Source: Humulus lupulus
Taxonomy: Eukaryota; Streptophyta; Magnoliopsida; Rosales; Cannabaceae
Direction of reading: 5' to 3'
DNA: 64,000 nucleotides
NCBI RefSeq assembly: GCF_963169125.1
Contig: NC_084800.1
Span: 141,852,397-141,916,396, forward strand
A program made the translations under genes and the position numbers. Under the pieces are notes generated by a model that was not told the DNA's origin, made no database searches, and saw only the letters and a list, made by a program, of their open reading frames with translations. This document shows, piece after piece, positions 33,667 to 44,519 of this stretch; position 1 is the stretch's first letter; the number at the start of each line of letters is the position of its first letter.

Positions 33667-35985
33667 TGTAATGCCATGGATAGCCAAGACCGCTACACTA
33701 TGTATTTATAAAGGGGCAGGACTTGCTAATCAAGTCAATCAGTTGAAAACGTGATTGCTAAAGTCATTAATGTGCTAGGGTTAAAAGGTTTTGGTCTCAA
33801 AAGATACTTTCCATATAATTAAACATTTTACACATGGGATCCCAAAAGAAATAGTGTTTAAAAGTCTGTTTACAAAATTTCCAGTGTACGGACAACCACC
33901 AGCCTCTCTAAAGGCAAAACAGATGTTTACGGTTTTCCTGTCCCTGTCTCCCCTCAACCGTGGCGGCTAAACAGCTGGTCATGTACATTCTGCTCTTAGA
34001 GTTCTCTAAATCAGGGCTAATCAAGCTTGCCCTTGCCTTTACATGCACCACGAAGCACCCGTGAGCCAAGGCCCAACAAGAAAACATATCATCTTATATA
34101 ACAAGCAATAGTAACACTTGGATAACCCTTTAGGCATGTTCATACACTTAACATACCACAATAATCACAAAGCATGAAGATTCAACCAAAGAGTCAACTA
34201 ATCATCACCCAGCTATACAGCATAACAATCCACCAATCAATATTAACAAAAAAATCACATAATAATCAGGGTTGACACTTTAGGTCGCACCCTCTGTTTA
34301 CCCCACTGACTCCAGCACGCTTAAACCGAGCTCACTGAATAATAAGCTGTCCTCAGCTACTAGTGGCCAAGTCGCGCCCTATGTGCTAGTGTAAACTTCA
34401 GCACTCTTAGGCCGTTAGTTTACTGTTTACATGGAATAATACCATCCTTTACAAAGCATACAAAATAGGGAGCCCTTAGTCTCATTATAAATCTACAATT
34501 GGGTGCAGTTTCCTTACCTTTAATTTCCAAGTTTACTGATTACGAGCAACGCCTCTAGAGCACGATCTGCTTCCCGAGCCCTAGCTTAATACCTAGTCAC
34601 AACCAAGATAGGGAGTACCATTAATAATCGCGTTAATATTTCCAGATGGAGTTCTAGCTTCCGGGTCATCGAATTCCACCAAACACGGTGGTGGAATCGA
34701 TCCAGAGCACCCTAGGTTAGGTTCCCACACTTAAAACCTCCAAAAGATCAAAAATGCTCTTAAGGGTGGCGGTCCTTGAAACCCATGTCGCGGCCCGCCC
34801 CTGAAATAGAGGCTAGGCCTCTCTGACCACAGACACGCACCGCAGCCCTGCCATGTGGCGCCGCGGTCCTTCCCCACTGCAGAACCTCCTTGGCTCTTCC
34901 TTGCTTCACAGGGCCGCGGCACTCTAGAACAAAGCCGCAGCCCAACCCTTCATGCCTAGAAAAACCACCATTTCTAGCATTATAACCTTGCTAAAAACCA
35001 CCCCAAAGTACCCTAATTTCAAAACCCATTGATCACAAGACTCCTAACATGATTCTAACAACTCAATCCAACAAAAACCTAGCTTATAAAATCATTAAAA
35101 TACCATTTTAATTTCTGAAACCCACAACTCAAGAACTCTAAAACCAGTCATGCAAACTTAGAATTTAAACTCTAAACTACGAATTGAAGCTTACCTTCTT
35201 TGATTAACCACTTCCTTAACAATTTCTGAGCTTAAACCCAAGCTTTCCAGCTTCAATTCAGTCCTTAAACATCAAAACCATAAACACTTTCAATACTCAG
35301 CCAAAGCTCATAATTCTAATGATCAAGAGTTTAATTCAGCCTTTACCTTAATCCTGGTTGAGTTTCCTTAGCTGAACACTAGACTAAACCTTCAAGATTC
35401 TAGCCCAAACCACTGAATTCCCAGTTGAATTCCCTTAGGTTTCAGTAGTTTTCTTAATAGGGAGAAGAGAAGGAAGAGAGGAGCAAAGTGGATCAGTTTG
35501 GGTTTTTGTTCTCCTGGTTTCTATTTTACTTAGTCTAACCTTAGTTAATTAAGTCAATCCCGAGGCTCGGGGTACCGTAAACGTCCCCAAGGGCAAAATG
35601 GTAAAATTCCCCAATATTCCTGCCTAGGCTTCCTAACCTCAAATATATCTCCATATATTTATTTCCATATCCCGATAACCCAAATAATCATCTAATACCC
35701 GAAATACCCCTTGACTTGCCCCAAGTCAGGTATTAAGCCCCGTTGTGACCTTCCCGCTAACTAGCTCCCTAGGATCGCCTCGAGTCGCACGCTGCAGAAT
35801 TACCCACATAATAATGTGGTTCTCCCAAACATAACATATAATTACATTTACATTCATATAACCATACAAGCATGTTTATCATATAATCACACGTTAATTT
35901 AATAAATTCACACATAAACCACTTATGCCCTCCCGACACACTAATCAAGGCCCTTAAGCCATATTAGTGATTTTGGGTAGTTACA
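33667..35985 (-). mobile_element. SoloLTR-4: 2.3-kb solo LTR, sense minus, TSD TAGTA
   Basis: TGTAATGCCATGG at 33667 to GGTAGTTACA at 35985, with a perfect TSD TAGTA (33662-33666 and 35986-35990). The 3' LTR of Tekay-1 shows the empty site (TTTAGTAGGTTT, about 43608-43619). Same family as SoloLTR-1, with shared blocks near the start, the 34024-34084 block and the end. A GC-rich part (34760-34960) with CGCGGCCCG and GCCGCGG motifs corresponds to the AGCGCTAC cluster of SoloLTR-1. No coding region. Confidence 0.92.
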
Positions 35986-36033
35986 TAGTAGGTTTAATGA
36001 TCTAAGTCTTAGAAATAGTTGGGTCATTACAGT

Positions 36034-36045
36034 TGGTATCAAAGC
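36034..36045 (+). promoter_or_regulatory. Primer binding site of Tekay-1 (initiator Met-tRNA)
   Basis: TGGTATCAAAGC two bases after the 5' LTR; one mismatch from the usual TGGTATCAGAGC. The next bases (AATGG) contain the first ATG of the leader ORF. Confidence 0.88.
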
Positions 36046-36046
36046 A

Positions 36047-36650
36047 ATGGTCCATTTACATGAAATTCTCCTTGATATACATGCTCAAGCTCTGAATCTA
36101 ACCGCCAATGTAAGTATTTATGTTTTAGTTATTATGTTTTTGTGTTTTAGATAATGTTTTAATCTTATGTTTTCAGTTAAGAATGGATGGAGCTTTATCA
36201 TATAACGATATCCGATCCATTAAGGGCTTAAAAAGGATTAGAGAACCAAGAAATACAGTAGGAATATTAGAAAGAATCACTCAGAGATTTCTTTTATTCC
36301 ATAATCAAATAGTTCATCTCCAAACAACTGAGCAAATAATGATGAGAGCTACGGAGCAATATATTTTAGCAATTAGGCTTTTTAAAGATTTTCCTTTTGT
36401 AATTGCTGCTTTGGAAGATATGTGGGAGACAATAGATGTTGAAGATGAAATACCACCGGCTATGAAATATTATTTTCTCATAATTAAGTTTACCTCTAAG
36501 ATGGAATTCCAATTCACACAAGAACAAAATAATAGAATTTTTACGAATCTTCCCCGAGGAATTTTTGAGGCTCGCGAAAATGATGATTATGAAGAGATAG
36601 ATGATGACTTATTAGATGAAGGATCTGATGTAGAAGATCCCGATTTGTAG
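36047..36650 (+). CDS. Tekay-1 leader ORF: predicted two-exon acidic protein of unknown function, before gag
   Basis: Exon 2 holds an intact 155-codon frame from ATG 36183 to TAG 36648. A canonical 67-bp intron (36110-36176) precedes it. Upstream, an ATG at 36047, directly after the primer binding site, opens exactly 21 codons to the donor; removing the intron joins both exons in frame (phase 0) with two extra codons before the ATG at 36183, giving about 178 codons. Unspliced, the first frame ends at a TAA inside the intron. The protein is helical-looking in the middle (ERITQRFLLF, MMRATEQYILAIRLF) and very acidic at the end (DDYEEIDDDLLDEGSDVEDPDL, about residues 133-155). There is no signal peptide, zinc finger or membrane segment. 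I do not recognise the family. Gag-pol behind it is full of stops, yet this frame is intact. It could be a chance ORF. Confidence 0.5.
36110..36176 (+). other. Predicted 67-bp intron in the Tekay-1 leader
   Basis: Donor CCAAT|GTAAGT and acceptor TTATGTTTTCAG|TTAAG, with T-rich sequence between. It lies six bases before the ATG at 36183. Confidence 0.6.
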
Positions 36651-37184
36651 AATAGATTAATTTCTTTATTTATTTTATTTATTATTTTTCCTTTATGATT
36701 GTACTTAGTGAAAAAAAAATTCCAAATTAATATCATTGTTATTTTGATGACATGTATGAGTTTGATTTTATTTTGCAATCATAATAAATAATAAATTTAA
36801 TAAATAATGACTTTGTTCGGTGAAGGTGGATACAAATCAATGAACCAGGGTTCTATATTGAGAGTTAGGGGGCCATAGTAGTAGGAACGATTTTACTGAT
36901 CCCAGTCCTCCCTCAGTATGGTTTACTTTGGAACAACAATGAGTTTCGAGCCTGAGAATTAAGCCATATAGGACAATTAGAAACAAACTTAGAAAATAAT
37001 AAGGATGCCTTATTTTCTAAGTTTAGAAAGACACCCTAATTATAAAGAAGGCTTATATAATTCTTTTCATAAGAAATCATAATTAATAGGTCCGAGTTAT
37101 GTTTACTTAGATTAAGTTTTTGCTTTAGAGCCTATTATGGTAAGTTCTAACATGTTATTCTTGACTGTTAGAACTCTGCTGAAG
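36651..37184 (+). other. Spacer between the Tekay-1 leader ORF and gag
   Basis: No ORF. AT-rich. A branch-point-like CTAAC (37147-37151) and a pyrimidine-rich acceptor ending at 37171 lie 13 bases before the gag ATG. Confidence 0.5.
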
Positions 37185-38332
37185 ATGTCGCTCAGAAGAT
37201 CTGCTCGGAACAATGTCAATGCCTCCAACGTCGCTCTTGAGACAAATGAAGCCCCTCCAGTTCGAAGAAGGGGGAGGCGTGCAACCAATGCTGCTGCTGC
37301 TAACCGAAGTGCATCACCGCCTCGATTGACAACACTGCAAAAATTGCCAGGCTACGACAACAAGTTGAGGACTTACTGCAGCAACAATGACAACAGACTC
37401 AGCCTTAGTCGCAACCACAGTCTCAAAAATGGCCCCAACACCCCAACAAGTTGGTCCATATGGGGGATGGCCAATGGCGAACTATGCGCCATACCCAGCT
37501 CAGCAAATGGAGCCAAATTATGAGTGGCTTCGTAAGCAACACGCTCCAAACTTTGAAGGGACAACAGACCCCTTCAAGGCGGAAGAATGGCTCAGAAATG
37601 TGGAGCCAATCGTGCGTTTCCTCTCGACTAAAGAAGGATGCTAGAATATGGTGGGACTTAATTCAGCTGACTCATGATATCTCCACCATGACTTGGACCA
37701 GATTTGTGGAGCTGTTCCACAAAAAGTACTACAATTCGGCAGTCATCGCTTCAAGAGTTGAGGAGTTCGCTAGTCTGAAGCAGGGCAACTTGACGGTAGC
37801 AGAATATGCTCGGCAATTCGACATAATAGCCAAGTTTACACCAGAGTTGGTTCCAATTGACTTTCTGAGGGTGACTTAGTTTGTTAGAGGACTTTGACCA
37901 AAGATTGAATTAGGGGTTAAGCTAGCCAACCCAAGAAATACTACTTATGTTGATGTTCTAGAAACAACAATAGAAGTAGAAAGGCTTCAAGCAAACGTTA
38001 GTAAAAAAGAGGCCAGTAAGCCTGAGCCTAAACATCAAAGTCAGCCTCAGAATGGTCAGAACAACAACAACAACAATCAGTCCACCAACAATAGTAATGG
38101 CCAGAAGAGACGGCATCCTGACAACAAGCAGTCCGTTAATGATAAAAGGGCATGGACAAACAATGGAGGTAATAGGCTGGGTTATGTAGAATACCCTCAA
38201 TGTGCTAAATTCCAAAAGAAACATCTTGGTGAGTGCCGCGAAAACACCAAGGGATGCTATAACTGTGGTCAGGAAGGACACCGGAAGAGAGACTGTCCCC
38301 AGCTCAAGCCAGAGGGGAAAAAGGAAGACAAG
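37185..38332 (+). pseudogene. gag of Tekay-1 (broken)
   Basis: ATG at 37185 in AAGATGTCG starts SLRRSARNN and a basic Arg-rich N-terminus (RRRGRRATN). Frames change near 37385 and 37630. Capsid motifs are PFKAEEWLRNVEPIVRFL, DARIWWDLIQL, WTRFVELFHKKYY and VAEYARQFDIIAKF. Two in-frame stops at 37877 (TAG) and 37895 (TGA) are explained by CAG and CGA with C-to-T. The tail is Asn/Gln-rich (38040-38090) and ends with a CCHC zinc knuckle, CYNCGQEGHRKRDC, at about 38255-38296. Protease continues in the same frame. Confidence 0.9.
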
Positions 38333-39986
38333 ATGGTTCCTACCGGGGTAATTGTCTTAACCCAAGGAGAAGCTGATGCTAGCAATAAAGTAGTTACAGG
38401 TCAGGTTTCTTTCCTCCATAATATATGTTATGTATTATTTGATTCGGGAGCCACTCATTTGTATATCTCGTTAGGAATGATAGAGAAATTAGACAAACCT
38501 TGTGAAAAATTTAGAACTAGGTTTGTAACTGAATTGACTTCGAGCGAAGTAGTCCTATCATCACGGATAGTTCGAGGCATACCGATCAAGATAGAGGACG
38601 TAGAACTAGAAGGAGACCTGATAGAAGTGGAGATTAAAGACTTCGACATGATACTTGGAATGGATTGGCTAGCAAGGCATGGCGCAACCATCGACTGCAA
38701 ACGTAAGAAGGTGATGTTCAAAACTCCTGACGGTCAGAGACTATGCTTTATGGGAAAGGTTTCAGGTCTACACACACCGCTTATTTCATCACTTAAAGCT
38801 CAGAGGATGATAGAAAAAGGATGTCAAGCATTTTTATCTAGTGTCACGGATGTGGTCAAGGAAACACTGCTAAAAGTTGGAGACGTTCATATTGTAAAGG
38901 AATTTCCAGAATTATTTCCTGACGACATACCAGGGTTGCCGCCAACTCAAGAAATTGACTTCACAATCGAATTAGTACCGGGCACCGAGCCTATCTCCAA
39001 GGCACCATACCGGATGGCACCTATAGAACTCAAGGAGTTAAAGATGCAGCTACAAGAACTCTTAGACTTGGGATTCATTAGACTGAGTCATTCTCCATGA
39101 GGAGCACCGATTCTATTCGTGAAGAAAAAGGACGGGAGTATGCGTATGTGCATAGATTACCGTGAGCTGAATGTGGTGACGATTAAGAACAAGTATCCGC
39201 TACCCCGGATTGACGAATTGTTTGATCAATTCCAAGGAGCGACCATGTTCTCAAAGATTGATTTACGGTCCAGGTATCATCAGCTCAAGGTACGGGAAGA
39301 AGACATTCCTAAGATAACTTTTAGAACTCGTTATGGACATTATGAGTTTCTAGTCATGTCTTTCGGTCTTACCAATGCTCCAGCCTCATTTATGGATTTA
39401 ATGAATAGGGTCTTTAAAGACTACTTAGATAAATTCACTATGGTATTCATTGACGATATCTTGGTGTACTCAAAGGATAAAGTCGAGCATGAGGAACATT
39501 TAAGGTTAATCTTATTGTGACTAAAGGAGCATTAGTTATACACCAAGTTCAAGAAGTGTGAATTTTGGCTTTGACAAGTAGCATTTCTCGGCCACATAAT
39601 ATCCAAGGATGGAATTGTTGTAGACCTATCTTAAGTAGAGGTTGTGAAGGATAGGCCAAGACCAAAGAACGCGTCTGAAGTAAGAAGTTTTCTGGGACTA
39701 GCAGGCTATTATCGGAGGTTCATAGAAGGCTTTTCTAAGATATCCACTCCGCTCACCAACCTGACTTGGAAGCAGCAGAGGTTCAACTGGAATGATAAGT
39801 GTGAAGATAGTTTCTAGTTGCTAAAGGATAAGCTATGCTCAGCACCAGTACTTTGTGTACTGACACCCAATGACAAGTTTGTAGTCTAATGTGATGCGTC
39901 GAAGCAAGGGTTGGGTTGTGTGCTAATGCAGAATGACAAGGTGATAGCCTATGCCTCACGGCAGCTAAAGCTATCCAACACATGAT
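38333..39986 (+). pseudogene. Protease and reverse transcriptase of Tekay-1 (broken)
   Basis: Protease active site VLFDSGATHLYIS at about 38432-38470 is intact. It is followed by DFDMILGMDWLARHGATIDC and the RT N-terminus ([34 protein letters not shown]). A TGA at 39098 replaces Trp. RT continues with [57 protein letters not shown] and FIDDILVYS at about 39448, with both catalytic Asp kept. A TGA at 39518 begins a run of stops (to about 39900) through the connection region, LGLAGYYRRFIEGFSK and the start of RNase H (FVV, stop, CDASKQGLGCVLMQ). Confidence 0.9.
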
Positions 39987-41748
39987 ATGGAGTTGGCAGC
40001 AGTGGTCTTTGCATTGAAAATCTGGCATCACTATCTTTATGGAGAATGGTGTGAGATTTATACGGACCACAAAAGCTTAAAGTATTTTTTCACTCAGAAG
40101 GAGCTCAACATGAGGCAGCACAGGTGGTTAGAACTAGTAAATGATTATGACTACGAAATTTTATGCCACCCGGGAAAGGCAAACATAGTTGCTGATGCAC
40201 TAAGTAGGAAGAATTATGGAAGTCTAGCATCATTAGCCAGAATAGAAAAGCCGCTACAGCAGGAGCTGATCAATGCTGTAGTAGAAGTAGTCATTGGTAA
40301 ACTGGCTAACTTGTCCATCCATTCAACTCTGTTAGAAGAAATACGGATTGGGCAAGGGCATGATGACATGTTAGTAGAACATATGGATGCAGTTAGAGAA
40401 GGGAAGGCCACAGATTTCTCAATACCAAGTCAAGGTTTATTGAGATATAAGGATCGGGTATATGTGCCGAATGATAAAGGGATTAAGATGAAGATTTTAG
40501 AAGAAGCGCACAAAACCCCATACTCAGTTCACCCAGGGTCAACCAAGATGACTCACGATCTTAAGGAAATGTTTTGGTGGCCAGGAATGAAGAAGGATAT
40601 AGCAGAGTATGTGTCTAAATGTTTGGTATGCCAGCAAGTGAAAGCAGAACATCAGCGACCTACAGGCTTATTGCAACCACTTAGCATTCTAGAATGGAAA
40701 TGGGATGACATAGCCATGGATTTCGTGATGGGTTTGCCATGAATGAATAAGCAGGCTTGGTAGTAGTAGATAGATTAACCAAGTCAGCTCATTATTCGCC
40801 TGTCAAGACTTACTATACAGCAGAACAATACGCAGACATTTATGTTCAAGACATAGTAAGACTGCATGGAATCCCTAAGACAATAGTGTCTGATAGAGGA
40901 TCGGTGTTTACATCGAGATTTCTGGGAAGTTTGGAGCAAGCCATGGGTACAAAGTTAAGTCTTAGTATGGCATTTCATCCACAGGCCGATGGTCAGTCCG
41001 AGCGTACCATACAAATTTTAGAAGATTTTTTGCGCGCATGTGTACTTAATTTTGGAGGATCATGGAGTAAGTACTTGCCACAGATAGAATTCTCCTATAC
41101 TAATAGCTACCAGTCAACGATCGGGATGGCACCTTATGAGCTACTTTATGGAAGGAGGTGTCGATCGTCGTTACATTGGGACAAGGTAGGAGAAAGGCAA
41201 CTACTTGGACCCGAAGCTGTTAGAGAGGCTCAGGATGCAGTAGCGCTAATTCGAAAGCGTATGCTCGCTGCTCAGAGTCGTCAAAAAAGTTATGTGGATG
41301 CCAAGTGGCATGATGTGGAATTCAAAGTCAGAGATCAAGTCTTCTTAAGGATATCTCCTATGAAAGGTGTGAAGCGATTCGGGAAGAAAGGCAAGCTTAG
41401 TCCCAGGTTTATAGTTCCTTTTGAGATATTGGACAAAGTGGGAGTAGTTGCATATAGATTATCCTTACCGCCAGCTCTAGCAGATAGTCACAATGTGTTC
41501 CACATCTCGATGTTGCGTACATATGTGTCAGACCCATCTCACGTTCTCAAGTATGATACGATTGAACTCTAGAAAGACTTGAGTTAGGAGGAATAGCCGG
41601 TTAGCATCCTAGATAGAAGGATGAAGGAATTACGGTCTAAGAGTATTCCGGTAGTCAAAGTCCTATGGAGAAATAGTTCTGAACGGGAGGCAACGTGGGA
41701 GTTGGAGGAGGACATGCAAGCTCAGTATCCAGAATTGTTTGGTAAGTA
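39987..41748 (+). pseudogene. RNase H, integrase and chromodomain of Tekay-1
   Basis: An open frame 39987-40742 holds the RNase H tail ([33 protein letters not shown]) and the HHCC finger ([16 protein letters not shown]). A TGA at 40740 separates it from the integrase core, open 40757-41572: VVVDRLTKSAHY, VSDRGSVFTSRF, HPQADGQSERTIQILEDFLRA, with the second Asp and the Glu in place and the first Asp in MDFVMGLP. The C-terminal region has GKLSPRFIVPFEIL. Three stops follow (41570-41597), and then the chromodomain remnant at about 41600-41748: VVKVLWRN, EATWELEEDM, LFGK, ending TAA. This tail is typical of the Tekay clade. Confidence 0.92.
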
Positions 41749-41770
41749 AATTTTGGGGAAAAAATTCTTT

Positions 41771-41785
41771 GTAGTCGGGGAGAAT
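41771..41785 (+). promoter_or_regulatory. Polypurine tract of Tekay-1
   Basis: GTAGTCGGGGAGAAT directly before the 3' LTR. Confidence 0.8.
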
Positions 41786-43656
41786 TGTAGAGTCCCAGAA
41801 TGTTTACTTAGTTAGCTAGTTAGTAGTAGTTGTAGTATTTTAGATTTCGTGGATTTTTGTTCAAACCGGGACTTAGTTGGAAACTCCTAGCAATAGTTAT
41901 GGATTTTATAAGTTAACCTATAGTTTAAGAGTATTAATTATAACATAAGGTTTGATTAATATTGCTGGTCATAAATATGATATTTATTATAACCTGAGTT
42001 TTAGATAGAGCCAATAAGAATATGACACTTGTCATAAGCATGATTATTCAGGAATTAAGTATTTTAATGATTTATTAAAGAAATAGCAGCCATAGCACCT
42101 ACAAGAAACGGTTAGGGTCGTATTTTGACTCAGTCAAAGCAGTTATCCAACCTTAATTATGCTGAAAAAGAGCAATTACATGTTTAACATATTCACGTAT
42201 GCCGATATATCGCAGCTGGGAGCCGATATATCGCCTGACGAAGAATACGGAAAACACGTTGATGTTGCATGATCGTACAAACGGAGGCTCGGGATTAGGG
42301 CAGAGCCGATATATCGCCACATAGGGGAGATATATCGCCCTTAGTAAAAATAATTTATTTTTGTTTCTAATTTTTAAAAACAAGCCTCAACTACTTAGAC
42401 CTACCTCTGAACGTTTTGACCGAGTCTTCAGCCTCTGATTGACAAAAATTCAATTCTTTTTCATTTTAAAATCATTATTTTATTCAAATCAAAATGGGGT
42501 TAGTTTCACTCCTTACTTCTATAAATAGGACTTAGTACCCAACCCTTCCACTCACTCTTCAAGCTGTGATCAGAGACTCCAAGGTGCTAGTGATTCCATA
42601 GAGTGATAAACACTTGGGTTGGGAAAAATATTTGCCATTCTTAAGCTTTATAAAATACTTGGGAAGTGAGGATTAGTGTAGTTCAGTATTGAAGTTAGAC
42701 CAATCCATAAGGTTAACTAAGGTAATTCTATTCTCTACGTCCAGTTCTTTAAACTACTTTAGTTTTTCTTTAGTTCTTTTTATTCATATCCTAACTTTTG
42801 ATATTGGTTTTTGACTAGGTTTTTGAAACTTAAGGATCTTTCTTGGTAAGTTTCTTTCTGAAGGTTTAGTTCCCACATTTATGCTTTACTCTTTAGAAAT
42901 TCTCACCATTCTTATTGTTTGTTTTAGGACTGTTCCAAGTCCTGCATTTGTTCTCAAAAATCTCAGTTTTGATAAGGAAAATAGTATAGATCTTGTATGT
43001 TTGTATGATATGTTATCTTATCTTATGTTGTATGTTAACATTATGTATAGTATGTTTATAGACCTTGGGCATATGACTTGTCTAGCAAGCAAGCCCCAAT
43101 AATTTATGGGCATATGACTTGCTTAGCTAGCAAGCCCCACAAATTTATTGGGCATATGACTTGCATAGTTAACAAGCCCCAAGTAGTATAATTACCATTG
43201 TAGTATTGTATGACATATGTTTATAGTATATGTGGTTATGATATAATTTATGTATATGTTTTATGTTGTTAGTAGTTTTCCTTGTTGGCATTAGGCTCAC
43301 TCCTTTACTTTTAGTTTTATGCAGGGAAATAGATACAAAGGCGGAAGAATTCTTGGAAGTTTGGCGTGTGTGTTGAGGTGGATGGAGTGGATGGGCTGCG
43401 TGTCGATTCGAGGATGACATTATTTTCTTTAGTCTCTTAAAATTACGTTTTTATGTATTTTCTGCATTTAGCTTGTAAAAAATTTCATTTAAAGTAATGT
43501 TTTATTTTAAAACAATGAGCTCATTTATGTAATACAAATATTATTTTAAAGTTTTCAATAAAGTTATGAATTTTTCTCATGTATGTTCTCTTCAAAGTAG
43601 TAGTTATGTTTAGTAGGTTTAATGATCTAAGTCTTAGAAATAGTTGAGTCATTACA
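41786..43656 (+). mobile_element. 3' LTR of Tekay-1 (1,871 bp)
   Basis: TGTAGAGTCCC to GAGTCATTACA. It matches the 5' LTR throughout, with TATAAATA at 42520-42527, the four GATATATCGC motifs and the 41-bp repeats (43067-43180). The ORF at 42881-43102 is the shadow seen in the other LTR. Confidence 0.93.
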
Positions 43657-43661
43657 ACCAC

Positions 43662-44400
43662 TTCTTCATGTTTGACAATGTCTCTACATTTTTGCCAATG
43701 AGGAGAATGTCATCCACATAAGGAACTAGGAAAACCACCACTTTTCCTTTGATATATTTATATACACATGCTTCGTCGACATTCTGTTCGAAGCCATGTG
43801 TTTTAATTGTTTCATCAAAGTTGATATTCCAAGATCTAGATGCTTGATTTAATCCATAAATGGATTACATCAACTTACACACATTTTGATCTTCCCCATT
43901 CTCTATGAACCCTTTTGGTTGTACCATATAGATACTTTCATCAAGAAAGCCATTAATGAAGGTTGTCTTGACATCCATCTGCCATATTTCATAATCATAC
44001 GTGGCAGCTATGGATAAGAGGATGCAAATGAATTTCAGCATGGCCACAGGAGAAAATGTTTCTTCATATTCAACACCTTCTTTTTTAGTGTAACCTTTGT
44101 CTACTAGCCTTGCTTTGAAAGTCTCTACTCTCCCATCTACACCTCTTTTCTTCTTGTATATCCATTTAAACCCAATGGGCTTGACATCTTCAGGGGGGTC
44201 TACAAGTTCCCAGATAAAATGGGAATACATAGATTTCATTTCTTGGTTCATGGATTCTTGCCATTTCTCTTTTTCAGGATTATCCATCGCCTCTTTAAAG
44301 GTTAATGGATCATCCTTCTCTGTATCAGAAATAAGGACATGTGCCTCATGTTCGTAGCAAGCAAGTTGTCTCACAATCCTCCCACTACGACGTTACACTA
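43662..44400 (-). pseudogene. Copia-2 reverse transcriptase, N-terminal part
   Basis: Minus strand. The open frame 44374-43865 has the copia RT start: DPLTFKEAMDNPEKEKWQES, WELVDPPEDVKPIGFKWIYK, FKARLVDKGYTKKEGVEYEE, TFSPVAMLKFICILLSIAA, and QMDVKTTFINGFLDESIYM. Past a stop near 43865 it continues YGLNQASRSW, then the catalytic VPYVDDILLIG at about 43730-43700, and ends in MKKW where Tekay-1 begins. Both Asp of the catalytic pair are intact. Confidence 0.88.
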
Positions 44401-44519
44401 GGGTCTTGTTTTTCGGGAATAGTGGTTTTCTTGGTTTGTCATTTATCATTTAATGATGATGATGAAGGTGATGGAACCTTATCACTTGTGAGTTCCTCCA
44501 ATACTACCTTTCTTGGAGG

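Larger units (their letters stand above)
31825..36031 (+). mobile_element. 5' LTR of Tekay-1, interrupted by SoloLTR-4
   Basis: TGTACAGTCCC to GGGTCATTACA. Removing SoloLTR-4 and its duplicated target leaves about 1,883 bp that align with the 3' LTR. TATAAATA at 32559-32566 marks the promoter. GATATATCGC motifs lie at 32237-32375 and 41-bp repeats at 33118-33231. The small ORF at 32920-33153 recurs in the 3' LTR but looks non-coding. Confidence 0.92.
31825..43656 (+). mobile_element. Tekay-1: complete Ty3/gypsy chromovirus, TSD ACCAC, with an extra leader ORF
   Basis: 5' LTR 31825-36031 (with SoloLTR-4 inside), PBS at 36034, spliced leader ORF 36047-36650, gag-pol 37185-41748, polypurine tract, 3' LTR 41786-43656. 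The TSD ACCAC is at 31820-31824 and 43657-43661, although the left copy is also part of a 28-bp filler repeat. Without SoloLTR-4 the element is about 9.5 kb. Long LTRs (1.87-1.88 kb), a fused gag-pro-pol frame and a C-terminal chromodomain fit the Tekay (Del) clade. Gag-pol has at least ten stops or frameshifts. Confidence 0.92.

Noticed and set aside
34731..34945. GC-rich ORFs in SoloLTR-4
   Set aside because: They reflect the GC-rich palindrome segment of the LTR; not kept in SoloLTR-1.
36183..36650. Leader ORF as an N-terminal part of gag
   Set aside because: It ends with a stop 535 bases before the gag ATG, and the gag N-terminus (basic, Arg-rich) is complete on its own.
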